Notes: a model not told the origin generated them from the letters alone. A stretch of 64,000 bases of DNA from Pseudoduganella lutea (GCF_004209755.1 NZ_CP035913.1:744001-808000); one strand, 5' to 3'; positions 9,091 through 18,610 are shown, numbered from the stretch's first letter. Numbers and translations are program-made.

Positions 9091-9549
9091 ATGAAAAAAA
9101 CTTATTATTATACGTTGGCATTAGTGATGCAAACCTCTGCTTACGCATATTGCTCAGATATGTACTCTTTTCAGGCCCTGAAACTGGTACCAAATGATGT
9201 CGCCCCGTTGGAAGAAAAAGCTTGCCCGCATTTGGTAAAGTTCGCTCGAGAACGGTTGATAGTAGGGTTTCCGGAGACTTCTTTCATGAAACCTCTTGAA
9301 ATTGAGGCCCCTGAAATCTCACCGGGTAATTACGTACCTTTGCGACCAGCGAAAACACATGAGATTGGTTCCGGCAGCCATAATATGGATGGCGTTCTTC
9401 TTCGTATCTATGCGAACTGCAGTGCGAACACACTTTTCATATCAAAATCGTCATCGTTCGATGGCCTGACCCATTGGTTTGGACCAATTATCTTCAACGA
9501 AAAATCAGGTACGTCCGGTTCTCCTTCGGCAGACAATGATGGCAATTAA
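9091..9549 (+). CDS. Unrecognised exported protein in AT-rich islet
   Basis: A 152-residue protein with a signal peptide (MKKTYYYTLALVMQTSAYAY), so probably periplasmic or secreted. The mature part has three Cys (in YCSDM, KACPH and ANCSA), which could form a disulfide. No family is recognised. The ATG has no free Shine-Dalgarno because the upstream bases are part of the 9066-9085 hairpin, so translation may depend on that structure. Base composition is AT-rich like the gene before it. Confidence 0.6.
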   Translation: MKKTYYYTLALVMQTSAYAYCSDMYSFQALKLVPNDVAPLEEKACPHLVKFARERLIVGFPETSFMKPLEIEAPEISPGNYVPLRPAKTHEIGSGSHNMDGVLLRIYANCSANTLFISKSSSFDGLTHWFGPIIFNEKSGTSGSPSADNDGN

Positions 9550-9911
9550 GCAAACGAACTTTGTTAATACAATGCCCCCGGGTGTCCAGCAACGCAAAAT
9601 GCGGTGCGTGTCAGAATCACCACGCCTTCCGGTCCATGGTCCACCTTAAGATGGACATACCGGTCGCCCGCATCCGAGAATCCGAATCAAGGACCCTGGG
9701 CAACGTGATTGATCCGGAAAGAATCTTCGCGAGCGTATGAGCTTTATCTCGAGATATCCGGCGATGCGGAAACCCCGTCTACCAGATATCGGCTTCCACT
9801 TTTCGATACGAGAGCAAAGCTTATGCCGACCGTATGCACGTCGCCCCGGAGCACTAGATTTCTATCTGCAGATATCTGGAATTTCACGCATGCAATCCTT
9901 TCGTTTAGCGA
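9550..9911. other. Gene-free spacer with GATATC-containing motifs
   Basis: About 360 bp between the islet and the MFS gene. I see no complete gene. Three related motifs containing GATATC occur near 9751, 9784 and 9872. A short leftward frame ending at 9564 reads like a protein fragment (DRYVHLKVDHGPEGVVILTR) but is preceded by a stop, so it may be a decayed gene end. Confidence 0.4.
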
Positions 9912-11228
9912 TTATTCCAGCACCTGGTTCCGCGTCTCCGCATCCACGCACAGGATCGCGCCCGCCCCCATCAGCAGGAACACGGCCAGCATCCCCAGCG
10001 CCAGCGTGAAGTGCGTCGCCATCACGGGCGCCACGATGGCCGGGGCGAACAGCCCGCCGAAGCGGGCCACGGCGCCGGCCATGCCCATGCCGCTGGCACG
10101 CAGGTCGGTCGGATACACCTCCGGGGTGAACGCATACAGCGCGCCCCAGGTGCCCAGCAGCGCAAAGCTCATGAGCAGTGTCGAGCCGACGACGACCGGC
10201 GTCGAACTCCCGAGGCTGTAGCACATGCAGCCCAGGGCGCTGAGCACGAGAAAGCCCACCAGCGTTGGCTTCCTGCCCCACCGTTCCACGCCATAGGCCG
10301 ACAGCGCGAAGCCCGGCAACTGCACGAGCGCCAGCACGATCAGGAACACCTGGCCGCGCATGAAGCCGAAGCCCTCGGCGCCCAGCTTCACGGGCAGGTA
10401 GACAAACACGCCGTAATACGCGATCGAGATCAGGCCCCACGCCGCGAACAGCGCCACGCTGCGGCGGCGCAGGTGCTGCGAGAACAGCGCGAACAGCGAA
10501 TGCCGGCCGGCGCTGTCCGGCAGCAGCGGCGGGATGGGCACGTTGCGGCCATTGGCCAGGGCTACCCGCTCGAGCACCTTGCGCGCCGCATCCGGATTGC
10601 CGCTGCGGTTCAGGTACATCGGCGATTCGGGAACGTACAGGCGCAGCACCACGCCCACGAGCGCCGGGATGCCGGTGACGAAGAAGATCAAGCGCCACGC
10701 GTCGTCGCCCCAGCTTGCGGCGAACAGGGCCAGGATCGCCAGCAGGATCGTGCCGACCGCCCAGAACGATTCGAGCATCACGAGCCAGCGGCCGCGCCGG
10801 TCGCTGGGCAGGAATTCGGCCATCATCGTGTAGTCGACCGGCAGCGTGCCGCCCACGCCGATGCCGGTGAGGAAGCGCAGCGCCAGCAGCCACGTGAAAT
10901 CCGGCGCGAACGCCGAGGCCACGCCGCAGCACGCGTCGACCAGCACCGCCGCCATCAGCACCGGCCGCCGGCCGATGCGGTCCGCCAGCCGGCCAAAGGC
11001 GAAGGCGCCGATCAGCATGCCGATGAAGAAGAACGTGCCGGTCTGCAGCGCCTGCGGCATCGCGATGCCGAATGTCTTCGCGATCGATGGCGCCGAGAAG
11101 CCGATCGACAGCACCTGCATCGCGTCGGCCATCCACACTAGCCCGAAGATCACGAACAGGCGATACTGGAACTTGCCGACGCCGGCGGCCACGATGCCCT
11201 GTTCGACGGTTGCGGATGCGGCGGACAT
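9912..11228 (-). CDS. MFS transporter (metabolite/organic acid type)
   Basis: A 438-residue inner-membrane carrier with about 12 hydrophobic segments. The loop motif GRLADRIGRRPV after the second span is the classic MFS signature. The segment GIGVGGTLPVDYTMMAEFLP resembles aromatic-acid and niacin carriers of the sugar-porter-like branch. AGGAG lies five bases before the ATG at 11228, which fixes the start over an upstream ATG at 11240. Divergent from the hybrid kinase at 11385. The substrate is not determinable. Confidence 0.88.
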   Translation of the reverse strand: MSAASATVEQGIVAAGVGKFQYRLFVIFGLVWMADAMQVLSIGFSAPSIAKTFGIAMPQALQTGTFFFIGMLIGAFAFGRLADRIGRRPVLMAAVLVDACCGVASAFAPDFTWLLALRFLTGIGVGGTLPVDYTMMAEFLPSDRRGRWLVMLESFWAVGTILLAILALFAASWGDDAWRLIFFVTGIPALVGVVLRLYVPESPMYLNRSGNPDAARKVLERVALANGRNVPIPPLLPDSAGRHSLFALFSQHLRRRSVALFAAWGLISIAYYGVFVYLPVKLGAEGFGFMRGQVFLIVLALVQLPGFALSAYGVERWGRKPTLVGFLVLSALGCMCYSLGSSTPVVVGSTLLMSFALLGTWGALYAFTPEVYPTDLRASGMGMAGAVARFGGLFAPAIVAPVMATHFTLALGMLAVFLLMGAGAILCVDAETRNQVLE

Positions 11229-11339
11229 GGTGCTCCTCATGGTCAAAAGCCCGATTGTAGGCCAGCAGTAAGCGACCGGGCGCGCGCACACCGGAGAGCG
11301 GCTTTCGGCATGCAATGGCACTTGCTGGCATACAATATG

Positions 11340-11368
11340 TTGACAAACGGTACGACCGTCTTTTTTTA
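11340..11368 (+). promoter_or_regulatory. Candidate promoter of the hybrid kinase
   Basis: A perfect TTGACA at 11340-11345 is followed after 17 bases by a T-rich, poor -10 (TTTTTA). An ACGGT/ACCGT inverted repeat (11347-11359) lies in the spacer. The start codon is 17 bases downstream. Weak evidence from the -35 match alone. Confidence 0.3.
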
Positions 11369-11384
11369 CTTTCCGTAAAGCAAT

Positions 11385-14300
11385 ATGCAACCCACCGCCC
11401 CGCCCCCGATGAACGACGACCTGAGCTGGCTGGCTGGCGGTGGCGAAATGGGCGCCCTGATCCGCGCGATGGACTGGTCGGCCACGCCGCTGGGGCCGCT
11501 TGAAAGCTGGCCACAGAGCCTGCGCACCTCCGTCAGCCTGTGCCTGTCGTCCACCTTTCCAATCCTGGTGGCGTGGGGGCCGGACGATATCCAGATCTAC
11601 AACGATGCCTACCGCCCGATCTGCGGCGACCTGCATCCGCGCGCGATGGGCGGCGCGTTCAAGGAAGTGTGGGCCAGCGCGCTGCCCGTGGTGGGCGACG
11701 CCTTCGAGCGCGCGCACCATGGCGAAGGCGTGTACATCCGCGACCAGCGCATGTTCCTCGACCGCGTGGGCTACCTCGAAGAAGCCTTCATGACGTTCTC
11801 GTTCTCGCCAATCCGCGATGAAACGGGCGCCGTGGGCGGCATCTTCCACCCCATCACGGAAGCGACGGCGGCCGTGCTGAACGCGCGCCGCACCCGCGTG
11901 CTGCGCGACCTGAACGCCGCCATTTCCGACGCCCGGGCGATCGGCGACATTGCCCACGACATCGAAGCGCACTACCAGGGCATGACACTCGACCTGCCGT
12001 TCGTCCTGCTGTACCAGATCGACGCGCAAAGCGGCAACCTGCTGCTGCGCGGCGCGGCCGGCACCGCCGGGCATGCCCACCTGGCACCGCCGGTCGTGGC
12101 GGCGGATGACGCGATCTGGCCATTTGCCAGCGCAGCCCGGGCACGCGCACCGCAGCAGGTGCATGGCCTGCGGGGCCGCTTTGCCGGCGGGCCTTGCGGT
12201 CCCTACGAGATCGCGCCCGACGCGGCGCTGGTGCTGCCGGTCACGGTACCTGGCCAGGCGGAGCCGTACGGCTTCGTCGTGGCCGGCGTCAGCGCGGCGC
12301 GCGCGCTCGACGAGGATTACCTGCATTTCTACGAACTGCTCGGCGCCACGGTCAACACGGCGGTGGGCAACGTGGTCGCATATGAAAAGGAGCAGCGCCG
12401 TGCCCAGGAGCTGGCGGAGATCGACCGCGCCAAGACCGCGTTCTTTTCCAACGTGTCGCACGAATTCCGCACGCCCCTGACCTTGATCCTCGGCCCACTG
12501 GCCGATGCGCTGGCCGATGCGCGCGAGCCGCTGCCGCCGGGGCAGCGCCAGCGCATCGACGTCACGCACAGCAACGCCCTGCGCCTGCTCAAGCTGGTGA
12601 ACTCGCTGCTCGATTTCTCGCGCATCGAGGCCGGGCGCGCGCTGGCCACCTATGTACCGCTCGACCTGGCGCGACTGACCACCGACCTCGCCGGCGTCTT
12701 TGAATCGGCGATGGAAAAAGGCGGCCTGCAATACCGGCTCGACATCGAAGACCTGGGCCAGCCCGTCTATGTCGACCGCGACATGTGGGAAAAGATCGTC
12801 TTCAACCTGCTGTCGAACGCATTCAAGTTCACGCTGCAGGGCGCGGTCATCGTCAGCCTGTACCGCCACGCCGGCATGGCCCGGCTGTCCGTGCGCGATA
12901 CCGGCAGCGGCATTCCGGCGGCCGAACTGCCGCGTGTGTTCGAGCGTTTCCACCGCATCGAAGGCACGCCGGGGCGCACGTATGAAGGCACCGGCATCGG
13001 CCTGGCGCTGATCCAGGAACTGGTGCGCCTGCACGGCGGCAGCATCGCCGTGCACAGCAGGGAGGGCAACGGCACCCGCTTCGACGTCGACATCCCCTTC
13101 GGCCATGCCCACCTGCCCGCCGGGCACGTCGACCACCGCGGCGACGCGGATGGCGTGCCGGCGGACGGCGACGACGCGCGCCGCATGGGCGCCGCCTCGT
13201 TCGTCGAGGAAGCGCTGCGCTGGCTGCCCGATGCGCCGGAACCGGCGCTGGCGCCTGGGGGATCGCCGGACAGCCGCGCGCCTGCGCAACCGACCGCCGC
13301 GCCCCTGCCGCGCATCCTGGTCGCGGACGACAACAACGACATGCGCGCCTATCTGAAATCGCTTCTCGAGCCGCATGCCGACGTGACCGTGTGCGCGGAT
13401 GGCGAAGCGGCGCTGGCGCTGCTGCGGCACGATCCGCCCGACCTGCTGCTCAGCGACGTGATGATGCCGCGGCTGGACGGTTTCGGCCTGCTCGCCCGCA
13501 TCCGCGCCAGCGAATCGCTGCGCCACCTGCCCGTGATCCTGCTGTCGGCGCGGGCCGGCCAGGAAGCCAAGGTGGAAGGATTGCAGGCCGGCGCCGACGA
13601 CTACCTGGTCAAGCCGTTCGCCGCCGGTGAACTGCTGGCGCGCGTGCAACGCCAGCTCGGCATGGCCCGCGCGCGCAGCGACCACCATGCCGAACTGGCG
13701 CAACGCGAAACCTACTTCCGTTCGCTCGTCGACATGGCGCCGGTGATGCTGTGGACGACGGATACGGCAGGCCTGTGCACCTACCTGAGCCGGCGCTGGT
13801 ACGAATACACGGGCCGCTCGCCCGAACAGGACCTGGGCATGGGCTGGCTGGAAAACGTGCATCCGGAAGACATCACGCGGGCGCGCACCATCTTCCTGGA
13901 TGCCAATGCCAGCCATGTACCCTTCTCGTTCGACTACCGCCTGCGCGGCAAGGATGGCACGTACCGCTGGTTCATCGACGCGGGCATGCCGCGCTTCGAC
14001 GAAGCGGGCCAGCCGAGCGGCTTCGTGGGCACCGTGGTCGACGTCGACGCGCGCGCCCAGGCCGAGCGGGAACTGCAGCGGCTGGCGGACGAGCTGACCG
14101 CGAAGAACCGCATGCAAAGCGAATTCCTGTTCACGCTGGCACACGAGTTGCGCAATCCGCTGGCGCCGATCCGCACGGGCCTGGAACTGATGCAGGCGCG
14201 CCCCACGGGGCCGGATGCGGACCGGGTCCACGGCATGATGCGCCGTCAGGTAACGCACATGGTGCGCCTGGTCGACGACCTGCTCGACATGGCGCGCCTG

Positions 14301-15269
14301 TCCGAAGGCAAGGTAGCGCTGCGCCGCGAACCCGTGCAGCTCGACCAGCTGGTGCGCGACGCGCTGGAAATCAGCGCGCCGCTCGTGCAGGCCGGCCGGC
14401 ACCGGCTGACCCTCGACCTGCCGCGCGAACCCGTCACGCTGTTCGTCGACCGCCACCGCATCGCCCAGGTGTTGAGCAATCTCGTCAACAATGCCGCCAA
14501 GTACACGCCGCCGGAAGGCTGGATCGAGATCGGCGCCAGCCTGGATGAGGGAAACATCGCGATCGCCGTGGCCGACAACGGCATCGGCATCGATGCCGCC
14601 ATGTTGCCGACCGTATTCGACCTGTACGCCCAGGTCGCACATCATCACGAGCTGGCACAGGGCGGGCTGGGCGTGGGCCTGAATCTCGTCAGGCGCCTCG
14701 TCGAACTGCATGGCGGCAGCGTGGGCGCGCACAGCGACGGCGCGGGCCGGGGCAGCCGCTTCACGATCACCCTGCCGCTGCGCGAAGGCGACGCCGGCCA
14801 GGCCGCCGCCCAGGATGCCGGGCCCGCCGATGCCCCCGCGGGACCCGCCGCGTTGCGCGTGCTGGTGGTCGACGACAATGTCGATGCGGCGCAGATGCTG
14901 GCGGCGCTGGTGGAGATGCGCGGCCACGCGGTGCACTTGGCGCACACCGGAAACGCCGCGCTGGCCATCGCCGCGCGCGACCGCCCGCACGTGGTGATGC
15001 TCGATATCGGCCTGCCGGACCTCAGCGGTTACGAAATCGCGCCGCAGCTGCGCCGCATGGACGGCATGGCCAATGCCATGCTCGTGGCGCTGACCGGCTG
15101 GGGAACGGAACAAGACCGGCAGCGCTCGCGCGACGCCGGCCTCGATGCGCACCTGACGAAGCCGGCCGACCTGGCCAGCATCGACGCGGTGCTGCTGGAA
15201 GCGGCGGCGCGCGCCGCAGGACAGGAGGAAAGCGCGCTTGTGCCGTCAGGCGGTTTCCAGCAGCGGTAG
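11385..15269 (+). CDS. Double hybrid sensor histidine kinase (HK-REC-PAS-HK-REC)
   Basis: A 1294-residue cytoplasmic phosphorelay protein without membrane spans. In order: an N-terminal PAS-like sensor (about 10-160), a GAF-like region (165-330), HisKA with SHEFRTPL (phosphoacceptor H359) and an ATPase domain (410-570), a receiver with D691, a PAS domain (about 775-895), a second HisKA with AHELRNPL (H920) and ATPase domain (to about 1140), and a second receiver with D1207. Both kinase modules keep their His and ATP-binding glycines, so one chain carries two full kinase/receiver sets. No response regulator is adjacent. It overlaps the converging LysR gene by 24 bp. Confidence 0.93.
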   Translation: MQPTAPPPMNDDLSWLAGGGEMGALIRAMDWSATPLGPLESWPQSLRTSVSLCLSSTFPILVAWGPDDIQIYNDAYRPICGDLHPRAMGGAFKEVWASALPVVGDAFERAHHGEGVYIRDQRMFLDRVGYLEEAFMTFSFSPIRDETGAVGGIFHPITEATAAVLNARRTRVLRDLNAAISDARAIGDIAHDIEAHYQGMTLDLPFVLLYQIDAQSGNLLLRGAAGTAGHAHLAPPVVAADDAIWPFASAARARAPQQVHGLRGRFAGGPCGPYEIAPDAALVLPVTVPGQAEPYGFVVAGVSAARALDEDYLHFYELLGATVNTAVGNVVAYEKEQRRAQELAEIDRAKTAFFSNVSHEFRTPLTLILGPLADALADAREPLPPGQRQRIDVTHSNALRLLKLVNSLLDFSRIEAGRALATYVPLDLARLTTDLAGVFESAMEKGGLQYRLDIEDLGQPVYVDRDMWEKIVFNLLSNAFKFTLQGAVIVSLYRHAGMARLSVRDTGSGIPAAELPRVFERFHRIEGTPGRTYEGTGIGLALIQELVRLHGGSIAVHSREGNGTRFDVDIPFGHAHLPAGHVDHRGDADGVPADGDDARRMGAASFVEEALRWLPDAPEPALAPGGSPDSRAPAQPTAAPLPRILVADDNNDMRAYLKSLLEPHADVTVCADGEAALALLRHDPPDLLLSDVMMPRLDGFGLLARIRASESLRHLPVILLSARAGQEAKVEGLQAGADDYLVKPFAAGELLARVQRQLGMARARSDHHAELAQRETYFRSLVDMAPVMLWTTDTAGLCTYLSRRWYEYTGRSPEQDLGMGWLENVHPEDITRARTIFLDANASHVPFSFDYRLRGKDGTYRWFIDAGMPRFDEAGQPSGFVGTVVDVDARAQAERELQRLADELTAKNRMQSEFLFTLAHELRNPLAPIRTGLELMQARPTGPDADRVHGMMRRQVTHMVRLVDDLLDMARLSEGKVALRREPVQLDQLVRDALEISAPLVQAGRHRLTLDLPREPVTLFVDRHRIAQVLSNLVNNAAKYTPPEGWIEIGASLDEGNIAIAVADNGIGIDAAMLPTVFDLYAQVAHHHELAQGGLGVGLNLVRRLVELHGGSVGAHSDGAGRGSRFTITLPLREGDAGQAAAQDAGPADAPAGPAALRVLVVDDNVDAAQMLAALVEMRGHAVHLAHTGNAALAIAARDRPHVVMLDIGLPDLSGYEIAPQLRRMDGMANAMLVALTGWGTEQDRQRSRDAGLDAHLTKPADLASIDAVLLEAAARAAGQEESALVPSGGFQQR

Positions 15270-16241
15270 CCGTAATGATGGCATCGTCTCGATCGCATTG
15301 GCGCTGTGCGGCGCCATCGCCAGCTCGGCATTCGCCGGCAGGCCGCGGCCGACTTCCAGCATGATGCCGCGCAGCCAGATGTGGCACGGGTCGTTTTCCT
15401 GGAAGCGGTGCCATTGCAGGCACTCGGCCATCGACGGCAGCGCGTAGGGCAGCGGCAGCACGCGGATCGGCAGGCGGCGAGCGCAGGCCAGCGCGAGCCG
15501 GGTGTGCATCGTGGCCACCAGGTCGGTACCCACCAGCGCGGTCGCCATGCTGGTGAAATCGGCCGTGATGACGCGGATGCGCCGGTTCACGTTCTGCGCC
15601 TTCAGCAGCAGTTCTTCGACCGTCGGCGAGCGGGGCCGGCCGAGCATCGGCGCGATGTGCGGCAGCCGTTCGTAGGTGGCGGCATCGAGCGTGTCGCCGA
15701 CGTGCATATTGCCTTCCCAGATCACGGCGCAGTAATGGTCCTCGAACAACAGCCGCTGCGGATGCTCGGGGTCGAGGAACTGGCGCGGGATGATGAGGAA
15801 ATCGTTCTCGCCGCGGCGCAGCTTCTCGGCGGCATCGTCGGCCAGCGGCACCAGGTCGAGCGTCATGTTCGGCGCATCGCGCAGCACGCGCGCCACCACC
15901 TTGTTCAGGAACACCTCGGTGGCGTAGTCGGACACCATGATCTTCATGCAGCGCGTTTCACGCGCCGGGTCGAACGACACGCGCATGCCCACGGTGGCGT
16001 GCACGTGCAGGATCAGGTCGCGCACCGGCCCTACCAGCTGCCGGCCCAGCACCGTCAGCTCCATGTTGCGGCCCACGGCGGCCAGCAGGTCATCCTCGAA
16101 GAACTCGCGCAAGCGCGACAGCATGCCGCTCATGGCGGACTGGCTGACGTTGACGCGGGCCGCGGCGCGCGTGATGTTCTGTTCTTCCAGCAGCGCGTCG
16201 AGGGCGAGCAGCAGGTTCAGGTCCAGCCGGTTGAATCGCAT
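15246..16241 (-). CDS. NodD/FdeR-type LysR transcriptional regulator
   Basis: A DNA-binding regulator of 331 residues with the LysR winged helix at about 8-65 and a ligand-binding domain after residue 90. The N-terminus MRFNRLDLNLLLALDAL and features such as RRGENDFLIIP and a HPQRLLFE segment closely follow rhizobial NodD and the naringenin-responsive FdeR. Members of this branch bind flavonoids. AAGGAG precedes the ATG. It lies at the distal end of the flavonoid-type operon and is the obvious candidate regulator. Ligand is inferred from family and context. Confidence 0.88.
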   Translation of the reverse strand: MRFNRLDLNLLLALDALLEEQNITRAAARVNVSQSAMSGMLSRLREFFEDDLLAAVGRNMELTVLGRQLVGPVRDLILHVHATVGMRVSFDPARETRCMKIMVSDYATEVFLNKVVARVLRDAPNMTLDLVPLADDAAEKLRRGENDFLIIPRQFLDPEHPQRLLFEDHYCAVIWEGNMHVGDTLDAATYERLPHIAPMLGRPRSPTVEELLLKAQNVNRRIRVITADFTSMATALVGTDLVATMHTRLALACARRLPIRVLPLPYALPSMAECLQWHRFQENDPCHIWLRGIMLEVGRGLPANAELAMAPHSANAIETMPSLRLPLLETA

Positions 16242-16361
16242 GGTTTTGTCTCCTTGATATTATTCGTAGCCAGCATGTTTTTATCTTCCACTGTAAGGGC
16301 TTTTAGTAGTTGCTGTCATCTGGAATAACCGGCGGGGCGCTTTCATGGTTGGCAGCAGAGA

Positions 16362-16420
16362 ACCGGTGTCTGACACTATTTTCCGGGAGATTCATCCGGA
16401 AAATAGTGTCAGACACCGGT
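16362..16420. repeat. Perfect 25-bp inverted repeat with GTGTCTGACAC core
   Basis: Two perfectly complementary 25-base arms (16362-16386 and 16396-16420) flank a 9-base loop. The arms start ACCGGTGTCTGACACTATT. It sits between the end of the leftward operon and the LysR gene and can form a strong hairpin that would end transcription. The GTCTGAC core is shared with the palindromes at 49003-49073. Confidence 0.85.
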
Positions 16421-16451
16421 GTTCGTCGGCCGCAGGTTGCTCGTTCGCCAG

Positions 16452-17363
16452 TTACCCGCGTGGCGCGCGCACGAAGGCCAGCATCGGCCCAGCCAGTGCG
16501 TCATCCCCGCTGTTGATCGCATACACCTGCGTCAGGTGATTGTGATTGCGCACGACGGATATCTGCGGCTGGAAGCCGTGCCGCGTAACCAGCGTGGCGA
16601 ACAGCTCGCCGGCCTGCGCCTGCATCTGCACCGGATCGAGTTCCGCGTAGCTGATCGCCAGCGGGAACGGTGCCGCGTCGACCAGCGCCACCGTCGACAT
16701 GGCCCGGTACGCGGCGAAATCGGTGCCGAAATAGGCTTCGTTGCGCGGGTCCGGCGTGGCGATGTTCAGCTGCGTGCGCGCCAGCAGCTCCAGTTCCGCG
16801 TTGTAGACGCCTGAGGCCAGGAAGGCGCCGGCGATCTTCAGCCCTTCGGCGGGCTGGAAGCGCCGCACCAACGTGGCCGCGGCCACGTGTGCCGCGCCGG
16901 CCGATTCTCCGGCCAGCACGATGTGATCGGGATTGCCGCCATGCGCCGCCACGTGCGCCCGCGTCCATGCCAGCACGGACGACACGTCCTGCGCGCCGGC
17001 GGGCCAGCGGTGGCGCGGCCCGAGCCGGTAGTTCGGCAGCACGGCCAGCACGCCGTGGCGCGAGAAGAAATGGCCGACGGCTTCCCGGTCGGCCTTGTCG
17101 CCGCGAATGAAGCCGCCGCCGTGCAGGAAGATCACCACCGGCGCCGGGGCCTTCGTGCCGAGCGGCAGGTAGACGTCCAGCCGGTGCCGCTCGTCGTCGC
17201 CGTAGGCGATGTCACGGAGGATCTCGCCGCCGCGGGGTGCACTCGCCAGCAGCGGCGCATACAGGTTCTTCGCGAACGCCGGGTCGATCACCGGCCCGGC
17301 GGCGCGGATCGCCTTTTCCAGCTTGCGCATGTCCGGCGCATTGACGCCTGCCTCCATGCTCAC
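16452..17363 (-). CDS. Alpha/beta hydrolase, HSL-type esterase
   Basis: Likely hydrolyses a carboxylic ester or a beta-diketone-like cleavage product. The 303 residues contain the oxyanion-hole HGGGF motif, the nucleophile elbow GESAG, and plausible acid (AELDP) and base (NHNH) residues near the C-terminus. No signal peptide, so cytoplasmic. It starts with GTG that overlaps the stop of the preceding amidohydrolase gene (GTGA), a sign of translational coupling. Last gene of the putative flavonoid-glycoside operon. Substrate inferred only from context. Confidence 0.85.
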   Translation of the reverse strand: MSMEAGVNAPDMRKLEKAIRAAGPVIDPAFAKNLYAPLLASAPRGGEILRDIAYGDDERHRLDVYLPLGTKAPAPVVIFLHGGGFIRGDKADREAVGHFFSRHGVLAVLPNYRLGPRHRWPAGAQDVSSVLAWTRAHVAAHGGNPDHIVLAGESAGAAHVAAATLVRRFQPAEGLKIAGAFLASGVYNAELELLARTQLNIATPDPRNEAYFGTDFAAYRAMSTVALVDAAPFPLAISYAELDPVQMQAQAGELFATLVTRHGFQPQISVVRNHNHLTQVYAINSGDDALAGPMLAFVRAPRG

Positions 17364-18610
17364 GCCCCCGCCAGCCCGGCCAGCGCCGGGTCCTTGTGGA
17401 AGCGGCCATCCTTCATGATGGCGCGCAGGCGCTTGCGGTCCTGCAGCACCGTCACGTCGGCCACCGGGTCGCCATCCACCAGCAGCAGGTCGGCCAGGAA
17501 ACCTGGCTTCACCTGGCCCAGCTCATCGCCCATGCCCATCAGCTCGCCGCCCAGCAGCGTGGCGGCGGACAGTACTTCTTCCGGGCTGTAGCCGAAGTGC
17601 TCGACGAACAGTTCGAGGTCGCGCGCATTGCGCCCGTTCGGGTTGAACGGGAAGCCGTAGTCGCCACCCGGCAGCACCTTCAGGCCGCGCCGCTTCAGTT
17701 CCGGCACCAGCTTCTTCTGCAGCGCCAGCACCTCGGCGGCGCTGGCCTTCATGTGCGTCATGTCGAAATGCGGCGGCGGCGTGGCGTCCAGCGTTGCCTG
17801 GATGATGCCGACGGCGGGCGCGATGAAGATGTCGTCGCGCTTTGCCTCCAGCATGTCGAGCGCTTCGTTGTCGGCGTACGAGCAGTGGTACAGCACGCGG
17901 AAGCCGGCGCGCAGGCCCATCTTGACCGCCTCGTTGGCCTGCGCATGGCAGGCCAGCCACACGCCCGATTCGCGCGCCTGCTCGCCGGCGGCGCTGGCCT
18001 CTTCCTGCGTGTACAGCAATTGCTGCGAAGCGCCCGGCATCAGCGCATCCTCGCCGGACAGCAGGAATTTCACGGACTTGGCGCCGATCGATGCGCATTG
18101 CTTGACGAACTCGCGCACCGCTTCCGGCCCGGTACCGTGCTCGGCCACCTGGCCTGGATCCAGCTCGTCGATGGTCGGCGGCGAACGCTCGATCGAGGAA
18201 GCGACGAGGCGCGGCCCCGGCATGCCGCCGCTCGTGATGAAGGTGTTCAGCACGACTTCAACCGACTTGCTCAGCGAACCGGCCGAATAGGCGCTCGTGA
18301 AGCCGTGATCGAGCAGGATGCGCGCATTGCGCGCCGTCGTCAGCACCAGGTCTTCCGGCGGCAGCGCCATGCCGGGCACGAAGCGCTCGACCGAGCTTGG
18401 CCACGACAGGTGCGCATGCGCCTCGACCAGGCCCGGCATCAGGGTGCCGCCCTGCCCGTCGATGACGCGGTCGCCGGCCTGCCGCTCGATGCGGCGGCCG
18501 CCATCGGCCACTTCGCTGATGCGGTTGCCTTCCACGCGCACCGCGCCGATGCCGGGGCGCAGCTGGGCACCGTCGAAGATGCGTACGTTGTTGAAAATGA
18601 TTCCTGCCAC
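17360..18610 (-). CDS. Metal-dependent amidohydrolase family protein
   Basis: A 416-residue cytoplasmic hydrolase of the amidohydrolase superfamily (imidazolonepropionase-like branch). Metal ligands appear in HAH near residue 66, in KSVKFLLSGED, in CHAQ, in YHCS and in GGDYGF. The GTG start at 18610 has AGGAG seven bases upstream. It is coupled to the downstream esterase by a 4-bp overlap and is separated from the GH106 gene by 114 bp containing a perfect inverted repeat. Probably acts on a ring-fission or lactone intermediate; this is inference. Confidence 0.85.
   Translation of the reverse strand: MAGIIFNNVRIFDGAQLRPGIGAVRVEGNRISEVADGGRRIERQAGDRVIDGQGGTLMPGLVEAHAHLSWPSSVERFVPGMALPPEDLVLTTARNARILLDHGFTSAYSAGSLSKSVEVVLNTFITSGGMPGPRLVASSIERSPPTIDELDPGQVAEHGTGPEAVREFVKQCASIGAKSVKFLLSGEDALMPGASQQLLYTQEEASAAGEQARESGVWLACHAQANEAVKMGLRAGFRVLYHCSYADNEALDMLEAKRDDIFIAPAVGIIQATLDATPPPHFDMTHMKASAAEVLALQKKLVPELKRRGLKVLPGGDYGFPFNPNGRNARDLELFVEHFGYSPEEVLSAATLLGGELMGMGDELGQVKPGFLADLLLVDGDPVADVTVLQDRKRLRAIMKDGRFHKDPALAGLAGA

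Noticed and set aside
9912..15152. Leftward open frame of 1746 codons opposite the hybrid kinase
   Set aside because: Only its last 438 codons are a real gene (the MFS with its own ribosome site). The rest mirrors the kinase in a high-GC antisense frame and shows no domain.
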